A stretch of DNA of 64,000 nt from DSOI01 sp041394885. GTDB taxonomy: Bacteria > Acidobacteriota > Terriglobia > Bryobacterales > Bryobacteraceae. Under the pieces are notes generated by a model, which was given only the letters and a program-made list of their open reading frames with translations, was not told the DNA's origin and did not search any database. How positions within the stretch are numbered: the stretch's first letter is position 1; every line of letters starts with the position of its first letter. Both the position numbers and the translations under genes were made by a program. This document shows positions 1 to 9,521 of the stretch, piece after piece. The DNA lies in the NCBI GenBank assembly GCA_041394885.1, contig JAWKHI010000013.1, positions 62,001 to 126,000 on the forward strand, written 5' to 3'.

Positions 1-140
1 GTGGCCGGCTTGGCGGCAGCGGTTTCCGGCGCTGGTTTGGCGGCGGGTGGTTCCGGTTCGGATGGAGTTGCGGAATCTTGCGCAAGCATCCCGGAAGCTG
101 CCACCAGCGCTGCGAGGACTTTGACACGCACTTGAAACAT
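1..140 (-). CDS. Secreted Pro/Ala-rich protein, N-terminal fragment
   Basis: An open frame on the minus strand starts at ATG 138-140 and runs off the left edge. The 46 visible residues begin MFQVRVKVLAALVAASGMLAQ, which reads as a signal peptide with a cleavage site after the Ala-Gln segment. A low-complexity stretch rich in Pro, Ala, Glu and Lys follows, the kind of linker found before a periplasmic or envelope domain. The functional part lies outside the window, so no role can be given. It is divergent from the TonB receptor at 255. Confidence 0.6.
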   Translation of the reverse strand, partial: MFQVRVKVLAALVAASGMLAQDSATPSEPEPPAAKPAPETAAAKPA

Positions 141-208
141 TGTAGTGCGGCGCGGCTCGCAACAGCACACCGTGACGCTCCCGTTGGGGTTGCAAGGCCC
201 GCGGTAGA

Positions 209-237
209 TTGATATTCTTTAATGAATTAACGATATT
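209..237 (+). promoter_or_regulatory. Sigma-70-like promoter for the first TonB receptor
   Basis: TTGATA at 209-214 and GATATT at 232-237 are separated by exactly 17 bases. This predicts transcription starting near 244, followed by a strong Shine-Dalgarno GGAGG at 245-249 and the ATG at 255. The in-frame ATG at 240 would lie upstream of the transcript start, which is why 255 is preferred. The rest of the 141-254 gap between the divergent genes shows nothing else I can name. Confidence 0.55.
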
Positions 238-254
238 ACATGTTGGAGGTGTCA

Positions 255-3200
255 ATGACTCGCTTACTTTGTATTCTCACTGCCGCGGCCCTACTCAGTG
301 TCCCCGGCTGGTCCCAAACGTATGGGGAAATCACCGGGTCGGTGCTCGACACCACCGGCGCGTCCATTGTAGGAGCTACGGTAACGGTGAGGAACACTGC
401 CACCAATCAGACTCGCGTTGTTTCCAGCAACGACGCGGGGAACTATGCGATACCCTTTCTGGTGCCCGCCGTCTACGATATCGACGCGACCACGCCCGGG
501 TTCAAGACGGGAACGCGAAAGGGATTGATCCTGCAGGTGGGCGACACCGCGCGAGTGGATTTCCATCTCGAGATCGGCGCCGTCACCGAGTCCGTGGAGG
601 TGGCAGCCACTACCCCGCTGCTCGCCACGGACAACACCGCCCTCGGCACCGTGATCGAGCAGAAACGTATCGTCGAACTGCCATTGAACGGCCGCAATTA
701 CCTGCAACTGGTCCGGCTCAGCCCGAACGTGTCGGCGGAGATGGGCGCGGGCGGGCAGGCGAATTCGCGGCAGGGAGGTGAGCGATCCAACCAGGCGCTT
801 TCGATCGCCGGGCAGCGGCAGCAGTACAACCGCTTCACCCTCGATGGCGTGGAGAATACGGACCCGAATTTCAACACCTTCGTCGTGCGGCCGTCGGTGG
901 ACGCGCTGCAGGAGTTCAAGGTCCAAACCGGCGTCTATTCGGCCGAGTACGGCAAGGCGACGTCGCAGATCAACGTGACTACGCGATCGGGAACCAATCA
1001 GTATCACGGGACGGTGTTCGAGTTTCTGCGCAACGACAAGATCCAGGCGCGGCCGTGGCAGAGCCATGGGGACAAGAATCCGTTCCGGCGGAACCAGTTT
1101 GGGTTCACGGTGGCTGGTCCGGTGCTGAAGGACAAGCTGTTCTTCATGGCCAACTACGAAGGGCTGCGGGAGCGCGTGCAAGGTGTGCGGAGGAATACGG
1201 TGGCGGACGCCGCGATGCGGGCGGGGGATTTTTCCGGGCCCGCGCACCTGCCGATCTACGATCCGGAAACCATCCGGAGCGCGGGATCGGGGTTCACGGC
1301 GACGCCATTTCCGAATGCTCGCATCCCCACATCGCGATTCAAGCAGCCGTTCGTAAAGATGTTGGAGTTCTACCCCGAGCCGAACGTTGGCGGCGCGGTG
1401 ACGGGCGTTTCTCCGTTTAACTACGTGCGCAACGCGCCCAACCCGCTCGATTGGGACCAGTTCACGACCCGCATCGATTGGCAGCAGAGCATGAGTTCGC
1501 AGTGGTTCGGCCGATTGAGCTGGGGCGACGAACTTCTGACCTCGGGGCAGAACTTCGAGGCGCAGGACGAGCGCATCGGTACGAAGGTGTGGCAGGTGAT
1601 GCTTTCCAACGTGCGAACGCTCACGCCGACGGTAGTCAATGAACTGCGGCTGGGGGCGAACCTGTTCGACAACGACAAGCTAACGCGGTTCAACGGCATC
1701 CGCGACGTAACGACGGAGTTGGGCGTGCCGGGCCTGTCACCGCCGATCGAGGCGGCGTGGGGTACTCCCGGTATCGGGTTCACGGGAAACAACGAGGTTG
1801 CCGGGTGGGGCGAAGCCACCGGGGGACCGTTTATCAACCGAAACCGGACCTATCAGATTATCGACAACATCAGTTGGGTACGCGGCAAGCACACCCTTCG
1901 CTTCGGAGGAGAAGCATCGGATAGACGCTTCAACCAGATCGGCAATCAATTTCCGCGCGGTTTCTTCCAGTTTCCGAGCCGGTATACGTCAGACCCGTCC
2001 AATCTGAGCCGCACCGGCTCGGCGTTCGCGACCGGGCTGCTCGGATGGACCTCGGAGTCCACCCGGGCGCTCGGAATCGCGAATCTACAGTTCCGGCAGA
2101 AGTCCTTCTACGGCTACGCGGAAGACACCTGGAAGATAACGCCGACGCTCACGATGAATATCGGGGTGCGTTACGAATACACTCCACCGTGGCGGGACCG
2201 GTACCGGGGCATTTTCAACGTGCGGATGTCGTGCCCGGGGGTGAATGACCAGGGGATCGATCCGAATTGCCCGGTACCGGTGCTGGTGCGGCCGGGAGCA
2301 GGCGACTTTCATGAAGGTCTGCAGGTACACATTGCGGACGCGGTTCCCAAGGCGACCGGCGACGATGCGTTGTTCAACCACGCAACCATTCAGAACGACC
2401 GCAACGATTGGGCGCCGCGTCTCGGATTTTCGTGGCAACCGGCCTACCGTTGGACGGTTCGCACCGGATACGGGCTGTTCTACTCGCAGGACACGGGAAA
2501 CCCGGTGTTCGATATGGGCCGCAACCTGGGCTTCCGTGAATCGGCGCGGAGCGTGGACGTCATTCCGACGTCGAACCTGGATGCGCCGTGGGCGGTGAAG
2601 GCGGGCGGGGGCAATCTGCCGTGCTCGAACTGGGACGGGCTGTGTCTGGCAGGTCTGTACACATTCGCCAATGACTCGCGGCGGCGGACGCCCTACATTC
2701 ACCAGTACATGCTGAACGTGCAGCGTCAGTTGACCGATACGCTATTGCTCGAAGCCGGATACATGGGCAACGCAGGCCACAAACTGCAGCGGATGTACGG
2801 ATTCAACACGCCGGTGGAGAGGAACGGGCCGCAGGATCAGACGTCGGCGGACAACCGCAGGCCGTGGCCCAACGTGTATGGCCGCATTCAGACGATCGCC
2901 AACGTCGTCAACTCGAACTACAACGCACTGGGGGTGAAGCTGCAGCAGCGGTACACCAACGGGCTGACGTACCTGGTGGGCTATACGTGGTCCCGGGCGA
3001 TCGACAGCGGATCTGCGATCCGGACCAATGCGGGCGACAATCTCTTCCCGGCGTCGAGCTATGACCTGCGCTCGGAGCGGGGATTGTCGCAGTTCCACAC
3101 CGGGCAGCGATTGACGGCGTCCATCCTCTATGACCTTCCGTTCCAGTTCGACAACGCGTTCACCAAGGCTGCCCTGGGCGGATTCTTGGCGGATGGCAAT

Positions 3201-3670
3201 TGGGCACGATCTTCACTTTCTCCAATGGCACGCCGTTCAACGGCGGAAACTGCGGTGATTTGAACGCGAACTTCCAGGGCAATCGCGGAGACGGCACCGG
3301 CATCAGCCCGTTCCTCGACAATCCCACTCCGCAGCAGTACTTCGCCCGCGCTGCCAACGGCCGCGGCGCCGCGGCCATTTCCTGCAACGTCCCCGATGGG
3401 CAGGGGTTCAATCAACTCACCTACCGGCAAGGCAACATCGCGCGCAATGTTTATATCGGGCCGGGTGTGGCGAACATGGACTTCTCGGTGATGAAGATGT
3501 TTCCCATCGGTGAGGTATTGAAGCTGCAGTTCCGGTTCGAGTCCTTCAATTTCTCGAATCATCCGAACTGGAACAATCCAAACACGAGCGTCACTTCACT
3601 CAACTACGGTGTGATCACGAGTGCGCGGACGATGCGCACCAATCAGTTCGCGCTGAAATTGAACTTTTGA
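255..3670 (+). CDS. Oar-like TonB-dependent receptor, frameshifted near 3188
   Basis: Outer-membrane TonB-dependent receptor of the Oar/CarboxypepD_reg type common in Acidobacteriota; substrate unknown, typically a large or oligomeric nutrient. Residues 1-21 are a signal peptide, about 22-105 a carboxypeptidase-regulatory beta-sandwich, about 120-230 the plug, and the remainder a beta-barrel ending in FALKLNF with the terminal Phe of barrel proteins. Start 255 is chosen from the GGAGG site and the promoter. The first frame stops at 3263, but barrel homology resumes two frames over from about 3188 (GGWQLGTIFTFSNGTPF) to 3670. Restoring one base in the GG at 3188-3189 gives one uninterrupted protein of 1138 residues. 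Either a real lesion removing the last barrel strands or a sequencing deletion. Confidence 0.85.
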
Positions 3671-3690
3671 GAAACCGCGCAAAACGGACT

Positions 3691-3750
3691 CGCTCCGGCT
3701 TTCTGTGATCGCGAGTTTCTGTCAGGTTTGGAGCCGCGCCGGAGCGGCCT
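3691..3750. terminator. Possible bidirectional terminator between convergent receptors
   Basis: The 100-base gap between the two convergent receptor genes holds a perfect 9-base inverted repeat, CGCTCCGGC at 3691-3699 and GCCGGAGCG at 3738-3746. Nested in its right arm is a small hairpin, GCCGC 3733-3737 and GCGGC 3744-3748 with a 6-base loop, followed by CTTTGCGCTCTT. The T-tract is poor and the outer loop is long (38 bases), so terminator function is a guess based on position and symmetry. Confidence 0.3.
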
Positions 3751-3770
3751 TTGCGCTCTTGACCGGAGCT

Positions 3771-6700
3771 TCAGAAGTCCAGGCGAAGAGCGAACTGCAT
3801 TTGACGCGGAAGGCTCACGGTGGAGCGTACGCGCCCGAAATCGGGACTCTCGAGATTGGTATTGGGGGTCCCGAGACTGGGTGTGTTGGTGACGTTGAAG
3901 GTCTCCCAGCGGAACTGGAGCCCCATTCGTTCGGTGATAGCGAAACGCTTCATGAGGCCGAAATCGAGATTGAAGAGGCCATCTTCGTTGAGGATGGCGC
4001 GGCCGGCGTTGCCGAGATACCAGGAGCCATCGGCGGCGCGGGGGCTGACGAAGGCCGAGGTATCGAACCAGCGGTCCGCGGTGCGGTTGTCGAGCTTGGG
4101 ATCGCGGACGCGATCGGGCCACCAGTTGCCGATGCCGGTGGCGCCGAGCCGCTGCCGGGCGTTGGGTACGGTGATGGTGAAGTAGTTGCCGGTTTGCATG
4201 GACCACAACGAGGTCAACTGCCAGCCGCCAAACAACTGATTGAGGACGCCGCCGCCGGAAGCCCACCGCTTGCCCTTGCCGAAGGGTAATTCATACACGC
4301 TCGAAAAGACCCAGCGGTGACGGACGTCGAAGTTGGAATTGCCGCGGCTCGAATCGAAGTTGCGGAAGTCCATGAGCCCGCCGCCGCCGGGTCCGAACTG
4401 TTCGGCGATATTGTCGATCGAGTGTCCCCAGGTGTAGCCGGCGGTGAAATAGAAACCGGCCGCGTACCGGCGCTCGAGTTGGACATTCAGTCCATGGTAG
4501 GAGGAGTGCCCGTAGGGTGTCGCGAGGTTGATGTTGTTCCATTCCGGAATGCGGCGCCGTTGCCGTTCGGTAGCCGGCGGCCCCGGCGCGGACCCGTTCC
4601 AGTTGTAGCTGTCCTGGATGAAGTTGCTGGAGCTGCCCACGTAGGCGGTGGTGAGCGACAAGTTGCGGGCAAGCTCCCGCTGGATGGCGACGTTCCACTG
4701 ATAGACGGTGGGAGTCGGGAAGTTCTGCTCCCAGATGGTCCAATTAAGATTGGCCGGCGGAGTGGTGCGCGAGAGCCCGAGGAAATCCTGCGGGAAGCCA
4801 TCGCGCAGATTCAAAGCCGGACGAGCGGCAGTGGATTGAGCAGTGACGCTCTGGTTATAGGGCCAGTTGTTGATCATGCGTCCATTGGCCCCGAGAGCTC
4901 CCTGTCCACCGTAAAAGATACCCGTGCCGGCGCGGACCACGGTTCCCGCGTTGGCCTGCCAGGCAAAGCCCAGGCGCGGCGCGAAGTTGTTGGTGTCGGT
5001 ATTGACCAAACCGCGGCAACTCCAACTGCCGCCGCAATCGCCGGCGGTCACGATGCTGTTGAACCCTGATACGGCGCCGAGTTCGAGTTTGTTCATGCGG
5101 TCGTTCTTGTCGAACCACGGCGAGTTGAGTTCATACCGGATGCCCAGATTCAAGGTGAGGCGGGAGGTGATCTTCCAGTCGTCCAGCGCGTAGAACATGT
5201 TCTCCTTGAAGCGCTGATCGCCGAGCAGAAGAGTGGTTAGATTGGCGGCCGAGGGCATACCGAGCAGAAAGTCTCCGAACGAAATGCGGGTGAACTGTCC
5301 ATCGAAAGTGAAGCTGCCATGTCCGGAACCGCCGCCGAAGATATCGTTTTGGTTGCGGCGGACGTCGAGCCCGAACTTGAAATTGTGCGAGCCGCGATTC
5401 CAGGAGACGTTGTCCAGAAACTGGTGCACCTGGGCCACCTTGAAGTTCGGCATGGAGCCGGGCTGACCGAGGCCTTCGAAGCCGAGGGATCCGCTGAGAG
5501 TGAAGCGGGGCAATCCGAACAGGCGGTCCGAGCCAGGGATGCCCCGGATTCCGAACTGCTGATTGAGGGTGTCCATCGGCACGTCGGTGAGTTCGCGCTT
5601 GTCCACTTTCTGGCGTGAGAGGCCGTAACGGAATTCGTTGATCAATGTGGACGAGACGACGCGGGTATAGGAGACCGCCAGCGAGCGGGCGTCGTTGTCG
5701 TCGAGAGCCCGATCGTTACCCTGGGCGCCCCGCGCCGGCTCCGGGAAAACGGACTGGCGCAGATTGTCGAAACGCGAATAGGAAAAGCGGCCAAAGATCT
5801 TATCCTTGTCGGAAAAGCTGTGATCGACGCGGGCGTCGATGGCGTCGCGGGTGGTGTTCCAAGCCGGACCGGAGATGAAGTTGGATCGTGTGCCGAGGCC
5901 GCTGAAATTGGGATCGGGCCAGATCGTGCGGAGCTTATCGGCCACGGGATCGAAGCGCGACGCGGGGATGCGATTGCCAGGAAAGGCCTGCCCGGTGGCC
6001 GGGTCTCGGACGGTGACCAGCGCGGAATTGAAGATACCGTTGCGCTCGTCGGCGGTGGGAACGATGGCGCTGTCCGATTGCGAACGGCGCTCGCGGCGGC
6101 CTTCCCAGCTCCCAAAGAAGAACGTCCGGTTACGGATGATGGGTCCGCCGAACGTGGCGCCGAACTGATTCTGCTTGAGCACTTCCGGATCGGCCCGGCC
6201 GTCACCGGTGCGATCCACATAGGTGAACGCGTCTCGAGCGTCGGTGGCATCGTTGCGCAAATACTCATAAGCGGTGCCGTGGAACTGGTTGGTGCCGCTC
6301 TTGATGGACACGATCATGACGGCGCCGGAGTTGCGCCCGAACTCGGCGGAGTAGTTGGAGGTCTGGATTTTGAATTCGGCGACGGCGTCGAGGGAGGGAA
6401 CGACGACTTGCATCTTGCGGTCCTGCATGCCCATGACGTTGTTGTTGTTGTCAATGCCGTCGATGAGGAACGAGTTCTGGGTCATGCGCTGACCGTTGGC
6501 GTTGAATCCGCTCTCACGATCGCGGGAACGGGTGGAGGGCATGATGCCGGCGGAGGTCCAGGCGAGCTGTTGGAAATTGCGTCCGTTGAGAGGAAGCTCG
6601 CGCATTTCCTTCTGGCTGACGACATGGGCCAGGTTGGACGTTTCGGCTTGCAGGACTGGGATCTCGGCGGTGACGGAGACCGATTCGGTTACCTCGCCGA

Positions 6701-7013
6701 CTTCGAGCCGGAGGTCCACGCGGGCGCGATCCTGAGCACTGAGGCGCAACTCGGGAAACACGGCTCGTTTGAATCCGGCGAGTTCGACGGCGACCGAATA
6801 GCGCCCGATCCGGAGTGGGCCGATCGTATAGGCGCCGGTCTCGGACGTCGAGACCTGGCGTGTTTCCGCGGTGTCGAGATTGGTGGCGGTGACGCTGCCG
6901 CCCGCGACGGCCGCGCCACTGGCGTCGGTGACCAAGCCGGTAATCACGCCCATGTCCTGCTGGGCATAGGCGATTGCCACGGCGAACACAGCCGCGAGAA
7001 CAACACGTGACAT
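3771..7013 (-). CDS. Oar-like TonB-dependent receptor
   Basis: A full-length 1080-residue TonB-dependent receptor. The signal peptide covers about residues 1-17, followed by a CarboxypepD_reg domain to about 105, a plug containing LPLNGRNFQQLAW, and a long barrel ending in FALRLDF with the C-terminal Phe. It shares architecture with the receptor at 255 but the two are not close copies, so this is not a recent duplication. Shine-Dalgarno GGGAGGT (7018-7024, minus strand) precedes the ATG by 4 bases. No SusD-like partner or hydrolase is adjacent, so the ligand cannot be inferred. Confidence 0.9.
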   Translation of the reverse strand: MSRVVLAAVFAVAIAYAQQDMGVITGLVTDASGAAVAGGSVTATNLDTAETRQVSTSETGAYTIGPLRIGRYSVAVELAGFKRAVFPELRLSAQDRARVDLRLEVGEVTESVSVTAEIPVLQAETSNLAHVVSQKEMRELPLNGRNFQQLAWTSAGIMPSTRSRDRESGFNANGQRMTQNSFLIDGIDNNNNVMGMQDRKMQVVVPSLDAVAEFKIQTSNYSAEFGRNSGAVMIVSIKSGTNQFHGTAYEYLRNDATDARDAFTYVDRTGDGRADPEVLKQNQFGATFGGPIIRNRTFFFGSWEGRRERRSQSDSAIVPTADERNGIFNSALVTVRDPATGQAFPGNRIPASRFDPVADKLRTIWPDPNFSGLGTRSNFISGPAWNTTRDAIDARVDHSFSDKDKIFGRFSYSRFDNLRQSVFPEPARGAQGNDRALDDNDARSLAVSYTRVVSSTLINEFRYGLSRQKVDKRELTDVPMDTLNQQFGIRGIPGSDRLFGLPRFTLSGSLGFEGLGQPGSMPNFKVAQVHQFLDNVSWNRGSHNFKFGLDVRRNQNDIFGGGSGHGSFTFDGQFTRISFGDFLLGMPSAANLTTLLLGDQRFKENMFYALDDWKITSRLTLNLGIRYELNSPWFDKNDRMNKLELGAVSGFNSIVTAGDCGGSWSCRGLVNTDTNNFAPRLGFAWQANAGTVVRAGTGIFYGGQGALGANGRMINNWPYNQSVTAQSTAARPALNLRDGFPQDFLGLSRTTPPANLNWTIWEQNFPTPTVYQWNVAIQRELARNLSLTTAYVGSSSNFIQDSYNWNGSAPGPPATERQRRRIPEWNNINLATPYGHSSYHGLNVQLERRYAAGFYFTAGYTWGHSIDNIAEQFGPGGGGLMDFRNFDSSRGNSNFDVRHRWVFSSVYELPFGKGKRWASGGGVLNQLFGGWQLTSLWSMQTGNYFTITVPNARQRLGATGIGNWWPDRVRDPKLDNRTADRWFDTSAFVSPRAADGSWYLGNAGRAILNEDGLFNLDFGLMKRFAITERMGLQFRWETFNVTNTPSLGTPNTNLESPDFGRVRSTVSLPRQMQFALRLDF

Positions 7014-7113
7014 GAAGACCTCCCGAAAGATGAACTCCTGTTCAACTTATCGAAAGTATACGTCAGTTTGTTCCCGGGTGCATGGGTGCGACGGAGTCAG
7101 TGTCCGACGTTAG

Positions 7114-8475
7114 TCAGGCGCCGGCGGCGGCTCTGGCGGTGGCGACCACGGACTCTACCTCGCTGCGATAGCGATTCAGAAGGTCTTCGTTCTCGGCTTC
7201 GAACCGGAGCACGAGCACGGGCTGCGTATTGGACGCGCGGGCCAGTCCCCAGCCGTGCTCGAAAATAACGCGGACGCCGTCGACGTCGATCACCTCATGC
7301 GATTTGCGGAAGTGATCGGTGACGGCGGCGATCACGGGGAACTTGAGGTTGTCCGGACAATCCACGCGCAGTTCGGGAGTAGAGACGGTGCGCGGCAAAC
7401 CCTCGAGTTGCGCCGAGAGCGGCTGGCCGGAATCGGCCACGATTTCCATCAGGCGAGCCGCCGCGTAGATGGCGTCATCGAAGCCCATGTAGCGATCCGC
7501 GAAAAACATGTGGCCGCTCATCTCTCCGGCGAGTTCGGCGTGTTCCTGCTTCATCTTCGCCTTGATCAGGGAGTGGCCGGTCTTATACATGATCGGACGG
7601 CCGCCGAGTTTCTCTATCTGGTCATACATCACCTGCGAGCACTTCACTTCGCCGATGAAGGTGGCGCCTGGTTTGCGCGTGAGGATCTCGCGGGCATAGA
7701 TCAACATCAGATAATCGCCCCAGACGACGCGGCCTTGTTCATCAACGGCGCCGATACGGTCCGTGTCGCCGTCATAGGCGATGCCCAGATCGCAGCCGTT
7801 TTCCCGGACGGCTTCCTGGAGATGGCGCAGATTCTTTTCTTCGGTAGGGTCTGGGTGATGGTTGGGGAAGTGGCCATCGGGCTCGAAGAACAGCCGCACG
7901 GTTTCGCAGTTGAGCCGCTCGAGCAGCAACTCCATGGCAGGGCCCGCGGTGCCGTTGCCGCAATCGATGGCCACCTTGATTCGCCGCTTCCAATTGAACT
8001 GAGAAGCGAAGGAATCCACATAGGGTGCGAGCAGGTCCTGGGATTCGACGGAACCTTCACCACGCTCGCAATCCCCAGTCTCGATCAAGCGGCGCAGCTT
8101 CTGGATCTCGTCGCCGTAGATGGTGGCTCCGCCGTGGGCGATCTTGAAGCCATTGTAGTCAGACGGATTGTGGCTGCCTGTGATCTGGACGGCACCGTCA
8201 GCCTTCAGATGGTAGACGGAGAAGTAGACGAGAGGCGTGGGGACAACGCCCAGATCGGTGACGTGGCAGCCGGTGGAGACGAGGCCTTCGAGAAGGGCGT
8301 CATGAAGGCGCGGGCCACTCAGGCGTACATCCCGTCCCAGGTTGACCCTCGAGCCGCCCAGCCGAAGCAGGTAGGTACCTATGGCTTGGCCCAGTTCGCG
8401 GACGCCGCCTGTAGTGAGGTCGCGATCGGCGATGCCACGGATGTCGTATTCACGGAAAATTGTTGGATCGAGCAT
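7114..8475 (-). CDS. manB: Phosphomannomutase/phosphoglucomutase
   Basis: Alpha-D-phosphohexomutase that interconverts hexose 1- and 6-phosphates for nucleotide-sugar and cell-envelope synthesis; cytosolic. All four family signatures are present in the 453-residue product: phosphoserine loop TGSHNP with Ser101, metal loop DGDTDR at 235-240, sugar-specificity loop GEMSGH at 317-322, and the C-terminal phosphate-binding RASNTQP. I start it at MLDPTIFREYDIRG (ATG 8473-8475) because homology begins there; the open frame extends 72 codons further into the preceding gene. It lies 14 bases after the AttH-like gene on the same strand, so read-through from the lipid operon is possible. Man versus Glc preference cannot be read. 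Confidence 0.88.
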   Translation of the reverse strand: MLDPTIFREYDIRGIADRDLTTGGVRELGQAIGTYLLRLGGSRVNLGRDVRLSGPRLHDALLEGLVSTGCHVTDLGVVPTPLVYFSVYHLKADGAVQITGSHNPSDYNGFKIAHGGATIYGDEIQKLRRLIETGDCERGEGSVESQDLLAPYVDSFASQFNWKRRIKVAIDCGNGTAGPAMELLLERLNCETVRLFFEPDGHFPNHHPDPTEEKNLRHLQEAVRENGCDLGIAYDGDTDRIGAVDEQGRVVWGDYLMLIYAREILTRKPGATFIGEVKCSQVMYDQIEKLGGRPIMYKTGHSLIKAKMKQEHAELAGEMSGHMFFADRYMGFDDAIYAAARLMEIVADSGQPLSAQLEGLPRTVSTPELRVDCPDNLKFPVIAAVTDHFRKSHEVIDVDGVRVIFEHGWGLARASNTQPVLVLRFEAENEDLLNRYRSEVESVVATARAAAGA

Positions 8476-8489
8476 GATTGAGGTCGAAC

Positions 8490-9521
8490 CTACATTCTGA
8501 CTGGTCCGGCGTAGCCTGTCATCTCCAGGTAGCCGGCTCCACGTACCGGTTTGCCCCCACGGGTACCAACGAAGTCCATCGCCCCCTCCCAATAAGCGGG
8601 AGAGAATCGGGACTTCCCGGCCAGTTCCTGCGACGGCAATGGCGTGGTGGCGCGTAGATCCAACCCGAGCGACGGCACCTCGATCCTCCAAGCGATCGGG
8701 TAGCGGTGATACATGGGGCCAAGCGGAGCCATGCGGAAATCGGCCGCAGAGAGGTGGCGAACCCGGCCCCCCGAATCCACGTAGGTGCCGGCGGAGTAAG
8801 GATCTAGGGATCCGTCTTTTCGCCGCAGGCGGAACAGCATCAGTTCGGTGTTGTCGTCCAGTTGGATGCTCACCCAGTCCCAGCCGGTCTGGCCGGGCTC
8901 GAGCTGGTGGGTGAAAAATTCGTGGTCCATCCAGGCGGACCCGCTAAGGTCGAACTGGCGGCCCTGATATTGCAAGGACCCTCGCGCCTGTAGGCGGGTG
9001 AAGGAGACGTAGTGCGATGCCCTGCCCGCTCCTTCGGCCTTTTGGCTCACGCCATCGATTCCGTGCACCACGGGCGGCTTCGTGGTTTCGAAATTCAAGT
9101 TCAACATGAAGTCTCCGGTGGAAGCTTCTATTTTTTCTGGAGTTTTCGCGAAGACAGCCGACCAGTTTCCGTTCCAGACGCGGCTCGTGACGGGATCGGC
9201 GCCGGCAAGACCGGGCCCGGCACGGTTGATTCGTTCCTCATGCAGAAAGCGCTGGGACTCGATGTCAGAAAGGGTGAGGTGAGCGAGCCACAGTTCGTTG
9301 GCGTCCCAGGGGGATCGAGGCTGGCGAGGATCTTCGCCGGTGGCTTGTCGAAAGAAGGTGAGTTCGAAGCCGAATCGCCGTCCGGAGGGATCCCGCAGGT
9401 TGCCGGTGAAATACCACCACTCGGTTTTGAACTCATGGTGAGCGAAATGGTCGCGCGGAAATTCGTAACGGTATCCGGGCTTGGCGGTGACGAAGACCAG
9501 AAGCAGCGCCAGAAGTTTCAT
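8490..9521 (-). CDS. AttH/CrtC-like secreted lipocalin-fold protein
   Basis: A 343-residue protein with an N-terminal hydrophobic export segment (MKLLALLLVFVTA) followed by the tandem lipocalin-like barrel of the carotenoid 1,2-hydratase/AttH family. Recognisable family motifs are EWWYFTGNL near the N terminus and SGSAWMDHEFFTHQL followed by WDWVSIQLDDNTELMLFRLR in the middle. The start ATG overlaps the TGA of the upstream permease gene (9518-9521, ATGA), so translation is coupled. AttH proteins sit beside LolD-like ATPases and FtsX permeases as in the AttEFGH systems, matching this neighbourhood. Substrate unknown; a lipid or isoprenoid is likely by family and context. Confidence 0.8.
   Translation of the reverse strand: MKLLALLLVFVTAKPGYRYEFPRDHFAHHEFKTEWWYFTGNLRDPSGRRFGFELTFFRQATGEDPRQPRSPWDANELWLAHLTLSDIESQRFLHEERINRAGPGLAGADPVTSRVWNGNWSAVFAKTPEKIEASTGDFMLNLNFETTKPPVVHGIDGVSQKAEGAGRASHYVSFTRLQARGSLQYQGRQFDLSGSAWMDHEFFTHQLEPGQTGWDWVSIQLDDNTELMLFRLRRKDGSLDPYSAGTYVDSGGRVRHLSAADFRMAPLGPMYHRYPIAWRIEVPSLGLDLRATTPLPSQELAGKSRFSPAYWEGAMDFVGTRGGKPVRGAGYLEMTGYAGPVRM

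Noticed and set aside
240..254. ATG 240 as start of the first TonB receptor
   Set aside because: It lies upstream of the transcription start predicted from the promoter at 209-237 and lacks a Shine-Dalgarno site; 255 has GGAGG at the right distance.
3186..3190. Programmed -1 frameshift in the TonB receptor
   Set aside because: No slippery X-XXY-YYZ heptamer and no following pseudoknot or hairpin is visible; a single-base lesion is simpler.
5820..7010. 396-codon plus-strand frame opposite the second TonB receptor
   Set aside because: Shadow of a high-GC gene; the minus strand has signal peptide, plug and barrel motifs, while this frame has Gly/Asp-rich nonsense composition.
7255..8481. 408-codon plus-strand frame opposite the phosphomannomutase
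   Set aside because: Antisense to a gene with all four catalytic signatures; no recognisable motif or start signal.
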